NCBI RefSeq assembly: GCF_021026315.1
Contig: NZ_JAJNCX010000017.1
Coordinates: 1 to 64,000 of the forward strand
DNA length: 64,000 nt
Reading direction: 5' to 3'
Source: Rhizobium sp. C4
GTDB taxonomy: Bacteria > Pseudomonadota > Alphaproteobacteria > Rhizobiales > Rhizobiaceae
The notes beneath the pieces are model-generated. The model saw only the letters and a program-made list of their open reading frames with translations. It made no database searches and had not been told where the DNA came from. The number at the start of each line of letters is the position of its first letter. Position 1 is the first letter of the stretch. Position numbers and translations under genes: made by a program. Positions 61,003 to 64,000 of the stretch are shown piece after piece.

Positions 61003-62697
61003 ATGATCGCGAACGCGAACTCTCCGGCTAGCCGCGCAGGCAGTCTCTGGCTGCCCTTCCTGATTTCGGTAGGCATCGCGCTTTTCCTGATGACGCTGAT
61101 GCCCACGACGATGTTCTGGGATCGTGACGAGGCCTTCTATGCGCGTGCCGCCGTCGAGATGATCCAGTCCGGCAACTGGATCCTGCCGACGTATAACGAC
61201 GCCGTCTTCCCCGACAAGCCGCCGCTGATCTACTGGCTGATGATGTTCTTCATGCACATTTTCGGTGAGAACGAGTTCGGCGCCCGCTTCGTCTCGGCGC
61301 CGGCCACGGCTGCCTCCGCGTTTCTCGTGTTCCTGATTGCCAGCCGGCTTTTCGACCGTCGCGCCGGGCTGTGGTCCATGCTGGTCTTCGCGTCGTCGAC
61401 GCTCAGCATCTATCTCGGCATCACTGCAATGCTGGATGCCGTTCTCGTCGCCTTTATCTGCCTGGCGCTCTGGGCCTTCCTCGCCATCATGCAGGAGCGT
61501 GAGGGCTTCTGGTTCAAGGCCGCAGTCTTCCTCGTCGCGATGTCCTTGGCATTGCTGACTAAGGGCCCGGTTGGCCCGGCCGTCATCGTTCCTGCGGTTG
61601 CCATCACCTGGTTCCTGACCCGGCGTGATGAGCGCGCGCCGTTCTGGCAGATGGTGGCCCTAGCGGTCGCGACCTTTGTCGGCGTCGGCATCTTCCTGCT
61701 CTGGGCCATTCCGGCCAACAACATGAGCAATGGCGAAATGCTGCAGGCAGGCATTGGCGAACATGTCATCGGTCGTGCGCTGAAGCCCATGCAGAACCAC
61801 GGCGCAGCTGGCTGGCTGGGGTATCTCGCTTTCCTGCCGGCCTATATCCCGACGCTCTTCATCGGTTTCATGCCGTCGACGCTGTTCCTGCCCGCCGCAC
61901 TCGTCGGTGTTTCGCGCCGTGCTGCCGCCCTCGGAAGCCCGTCGCCGCGGCTCTTCCTGCTGTCGTGGATGGTGCCGGGCTTCGTGATGTTCTCGCTCGC
62001 GGCAACCAAGCTGCCGCATTACATCGAGCCGATGATCCCGGCCTTTGCAATTGCCGCTGGTGGTCTCGTTGCAGGCAACCTTGCCGGCGGCATCGCCTCG
62101 CTGCGGATTGGGCGCTGGCTCTATATCCTGCAGATCGCCGGGCTGGCTGCGGCCCTTCTGGCGGTCGTGGTGCTTGCGCCGACCTTCCTGCTGAAGGTGG
62201 CCCTGGTCGTGATCGCGCTCGGCTGCATCGGCTTTGCGTTCCGCATTTCCGTCCTGCATCGGGAGGGCGAATTCGAAACCGCGATGCGGGTGGCTCTCGT
62301 TTCCGTCTTCCTGCTTATGGAAAGCATGTTCCTTCTGGTCATCCCGGCAATCGAGAAGGACATCAAGCTCTCCAAGCCCGTCGCCGAGCTGCTGCGCAAG
62401 GAGTTCAAGCCGGGAACGCCGATCTTCGAGGCCGACTATCTCGAGCCCAGCCTTGTGTTTTATGTTGGCTGGCCGGTCGACAGCCCCATTCGCGACATCC
62501 CGGGCGATCAGGCGGGCCGCATGGCCTTCCTCGCCGCTCCCGGCGAGCATGCGCTTGTTGCAACGCGGGAGCAGTACGAGGCCCTGAAGGCTCTCGATCA
62601 CGCCGGTCGGCTTGTCGAGCTCGGCTCGTTCACGGCATGGAACACCAACGTTTCCGGGCGTTTGCAGACGGTTCTGGTGGCGCGTCTGAAGCCATGA
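61003..62697 (+). CDS. ArnT-like PMT-family glycosyltransferase
   Basis: A 564-residue inner-membrane protein with about 12 spans. The N-terminal WDRDEAFYARAAVEM motif (the D-E pair after the first span) and PTYNDAVFPDKPPLIYWLM identify the GT83/ArnT (PMT) family, which transfers a sugar from a polyprenyl phosphate to lipid A or other acceptors. A periplasmic C-terminal part (about 450-564) follows the last helices. The donor and acceptor are unknown. GAGG precedes the ATG. Confidence 0.9.
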   Translation: MIANANSPASRAGSLWLPFLISVGIALFLMTLMPTTMFWDRDEAFYARAAVEMIQSGNWILPTYNDAVFPDKPPLIYWLMMFFMHIFGENEFGARFVSAPATAASAFLVFLIASRLFDRRAGLWSMLVFASSTLSIYLGITAMLDAVLVAFICLALWAFLAIMQEREGFWFKAAVFLVAMSLALLTKGPVGPAVIVPAVAITWFLTRRDERAPFWQMVALAVATFVGVGIFLLWAIPANNMSNGEMLQAGIGEHVIGRALKPMQNHGAAGWLGYLAFLPAYIPTLFIGFMPSTLFLPAALVGVSRRAAALGSPSPRLFLLSWMVPGFVMFSLAATKLPHYIEPMIPAFAIAAGGLVAGNLAGGIASLRIGRWLYILQIAGLAAALLAVVVLAPTFLLKVALVVIALGCIGFAFRISVLHREGEFETAMRVALVSVFLLMESMFLLVIPAIEKDIKLSKPVAELLRKEFKPGTPIFEADYLEPSLVFYVGWPVDSPIRDIPGDQAGRMAFLAAPGEHALVATREQYEALKALDHAGRLVELGSFTAWNTNVSGRLQTVLVARLKP

Positions 62698-62765
62698 AAA
62701 TCGTTCAAGCTTGATCCTTTGTTGCATTCGGTGCTATTCCGCAGTGCACAAAGGATCGATGCTCC

Positions 62766-64000
62766 ATGCTGTTGCCGTCACGCGAGACTTACGAAGAGCT
62801 AGTCCGGGATTTTGCCTGGAACATACCTGCCGACTTCAACATGGGTCGCGCGGTCAGCGACGATTGGGCTCAACGAGACCCTGAGCGGGTCTGTCTTGAA
62901 CACTTCAGCCCGGATGGCGACCATATCAACCTGACCTATGGGCAATTGTCGGACCGCTCGTCCCGACTGGCCGCGGCGTTCGTTGCGCTCGGTGTCCAGC
63001 GGGCAAGCCGCATCGCCATCCTGCTGCCGCAGGGCTTCGAGACAGTCATTTCGCATGTGGCGGCCTACAAGATCGGGGCGGTTGCCTTGCCGCTGGCACT
63101 TCTCTTCGGTGCCGACGCCATCGAATACCGACTCAACGATTCCGGCGCCGAGGTCGTGGTGACGAACCGGTTCGGCCTTGCCAAGCTGAAGGATGTTCGC
63201 GGCAGCCTGCCGGCGCTGAAACACATCATCCTCGTCGGGGACGAGGATGATGGCGTTCTGAATTTCGACGACCTGATCGCCACCCATCCGCCGCTTGTTG
63301 CGCAGGCCGAAACGGGTCCGGACGACCCGGCGCTGATGATCTATACGTCCGGCACGACAGGCCCGCCCAAGGGCGCGCTTCACGGCCATCGGGTGCTGGC
63401 AGGCCATATGCCCGGCATCCAGTTTGCCCACCCTGATCTTGGCCTGGACGGGGACAAGATGTGGACGCCGGCGGACTGGGCCTGGGCTGGCGGCCTTCTC
63501 AACTGTCTTCTGCCGGCTCTGCTTCTCGGTGTCCCGGTCGTCTCGTCGCCGGGCCAGAAGTTCGATCCGGAAATGGCGTTCCGGATCATGGCGGAGATGG
63601 GCGTGCGCAACGCCTTCATTCCGCCGACGGCGCTGCGACTGCTGCGTCCGGTCGAAAATCCGCTGGCGCGCTTTGATCTCAGGCTGCGCACGATCGGCTC
63701 CGCCGGGGAATCTCTCGGTCGCGAGACCTATGAGTGGGCGCGCAGCACGCTCGGGATCACCGTCAACGAATTCTATGGTCAGACGGAGTGCAATTTCGTG
63801 CTCTCTGCCAGCGCGCGCTATGGCGTGACGAAGTCGGGCTCGATGGGCAAGCCCGTGCCGGGCCACCGCGTTGCGATCATCAACGAGAAGGGCGAGGTGT
63901 TGCCGGCGGGCGTTGCGGGTCAGGTCGCCGTTGCACGGCCCGATCCGGTGATGTTCCTCGGCTACTGGAACAACGAGGCGGCGACCGAGAAGAAGTTCAT
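62766..64000 (+). CDS. Acyl-CoA synthetase, AMP-binding (3'-truncated by the window edge)
   Basis: The first 411 codons of an adenylate-forming enzyme; the gene runs off the window. The ATP/AMP motif YTSGTTGPPKGALHGHR (P-loop-like) and the FYGQTECNF motif are complete, and the reading frame stays open to the end. The A-domain adenylates an organic acid and forms the CoA thioester; the C-terminal lid domain is not visible. The N-terminus (MLLPSRETYEEL) and PADWAWAGG resemble acetyl- to medium-chain acyl-CoA synthetases of rhizobia. The substrate cannot be fixed. Confidence 0.9.
   Translation, partial: MLLPSRETYEELVRDFAWNIPADFNMGRAVSDDWAQRDPERVCLEHFSPDGDHINLTYGQLSDRSSRLAAAFVALGVQRASRIAILLPQGFETVISHVAAYKIGAVALPLALLFGADAIEYRLNDSGAEVVVTNRFGLAKLKDVRGSLPALKHIILVGDEDDGVLNFDDLIATHPPLVAQAETGPDDPALMIYTSGTTGPPKGALHGHRVLAGHMPGIQFAHPDLGLDGDKMWTPADWAWAGGLLNCLLPALLLGVPVVSSPGQKFDPEMAFRIMAEMGVRNAFIPPTALRLLRPVENPLARFDLRLRTIGSAGESLGRETYEWARSTLGITVNEFYGQTECNFVLSASARYGVTKSGSMGKPVPGHRVAIINEKGEVLPAGVAGQVAVARPDPVMFLGYWNNEAATEKKF

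Overview
The window is chromosomal DNA from an alphaproteobacterium of the Rhizobiales, most likely Rhizobiaceae (Rhizobium/Agrobacterium group). This rests on the gene content and order (aroK-aroB-hlyC-like, xerD-accA, ftsE-ftsX-ydcF-plsC, argH-lptM-lysA-TIGR02302, etfB-etfA near hbdA, aerobic cobS-cobT, hisC-tyrC, CpdR), on the high GC content, and on dispersed palindromic intergenic repeats of the rhizobial mosaic type. No plasmid, phage or CRISPR signature was seen. Most genes are core housekeeping genes packed tightly on both strands.

Layout. 0-5.3 kb: a DUF1963 gene, typA, an aldo/keto reductase and a dienelactone hydrolase. 5.4-10.4 kb: a methyltransferase, a glyoxalase-II-like hydrolase overlapping a cupin, a DMT exporter, a DUF3108 protein, rpmB with a clear promoter, and a queuosine-precursor transporter whose start lies in a possible preQ1-I-like riboswitch. 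10.5-15.6 kb: phytase-like esterase, cobT, cobS and a J-domain protein (minus strand), with bolA divergent. 15.6-24.2 kb: TetR regulator, DUF2852 and DUF1328 membrane proteins, the aroK-aroB-CBS operon, xerD, accA, an L,D-transpeptidase-like lipoprotein and tusA. 24.2-25.5 kb and 45.3-46.3 kb: two inverted copies of a mosaic lipoprotein locus. 25.5-29.2 kb: COG0523 GTPase, D,D-carboxypeptidase and M20 amidohydrolase, followed by a decayed IS5-type transposase. 29.8-38.7 kb: hisC-tyrC, DUF2125, chaC, plsC, ydcF, ftsX, ftsE, a DUF3426-like protein, hpt and cpdR. 38.7-45.3 kb: TIGR02302, lysA, lptM, argH and tlpA. 46.5-55.6 kb: hbdA, a module of two FAD oxidoreductases around a GntR regulator, etfA, etfB, rhomboid, PduO adenosyltransferase, a HIG1-type protein and an SDR. 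55.7-64 kb: YihY, GluQ-RS, an AlkA-type glycosylase, HNH nuclease, DsbB, a DedA/YqaA-type protein, tRNA-Leu(CAA), a small membrane protein, an ArnT-like glycosyltransferase and a truncated acyl-CoA synthetase.

How genes fit together: cobS/cobT (cobalt insertion) and PduO (adenosylation) serve B12 metabolism. hisC-tyrC and aroK-aroB serve aromatic amino acids, and lysA/argH serve lysine/arginine. etfBA, hbdA and the acyl-CoA synthetase point to acyl-CoA oxidation. ftsEX, the D,D-carboxypeptidase and the L,D-transpeptidase-like protein act on the envelope.

The least ordinary material is intergenic: two families of long hairpins whose outer stems change sequence but keep pairing, the inverted duplicated lipoprotein locus with alternating conserved and divergent blocks, and the riboswitch-like leader of the queuosine-precursor transporter.
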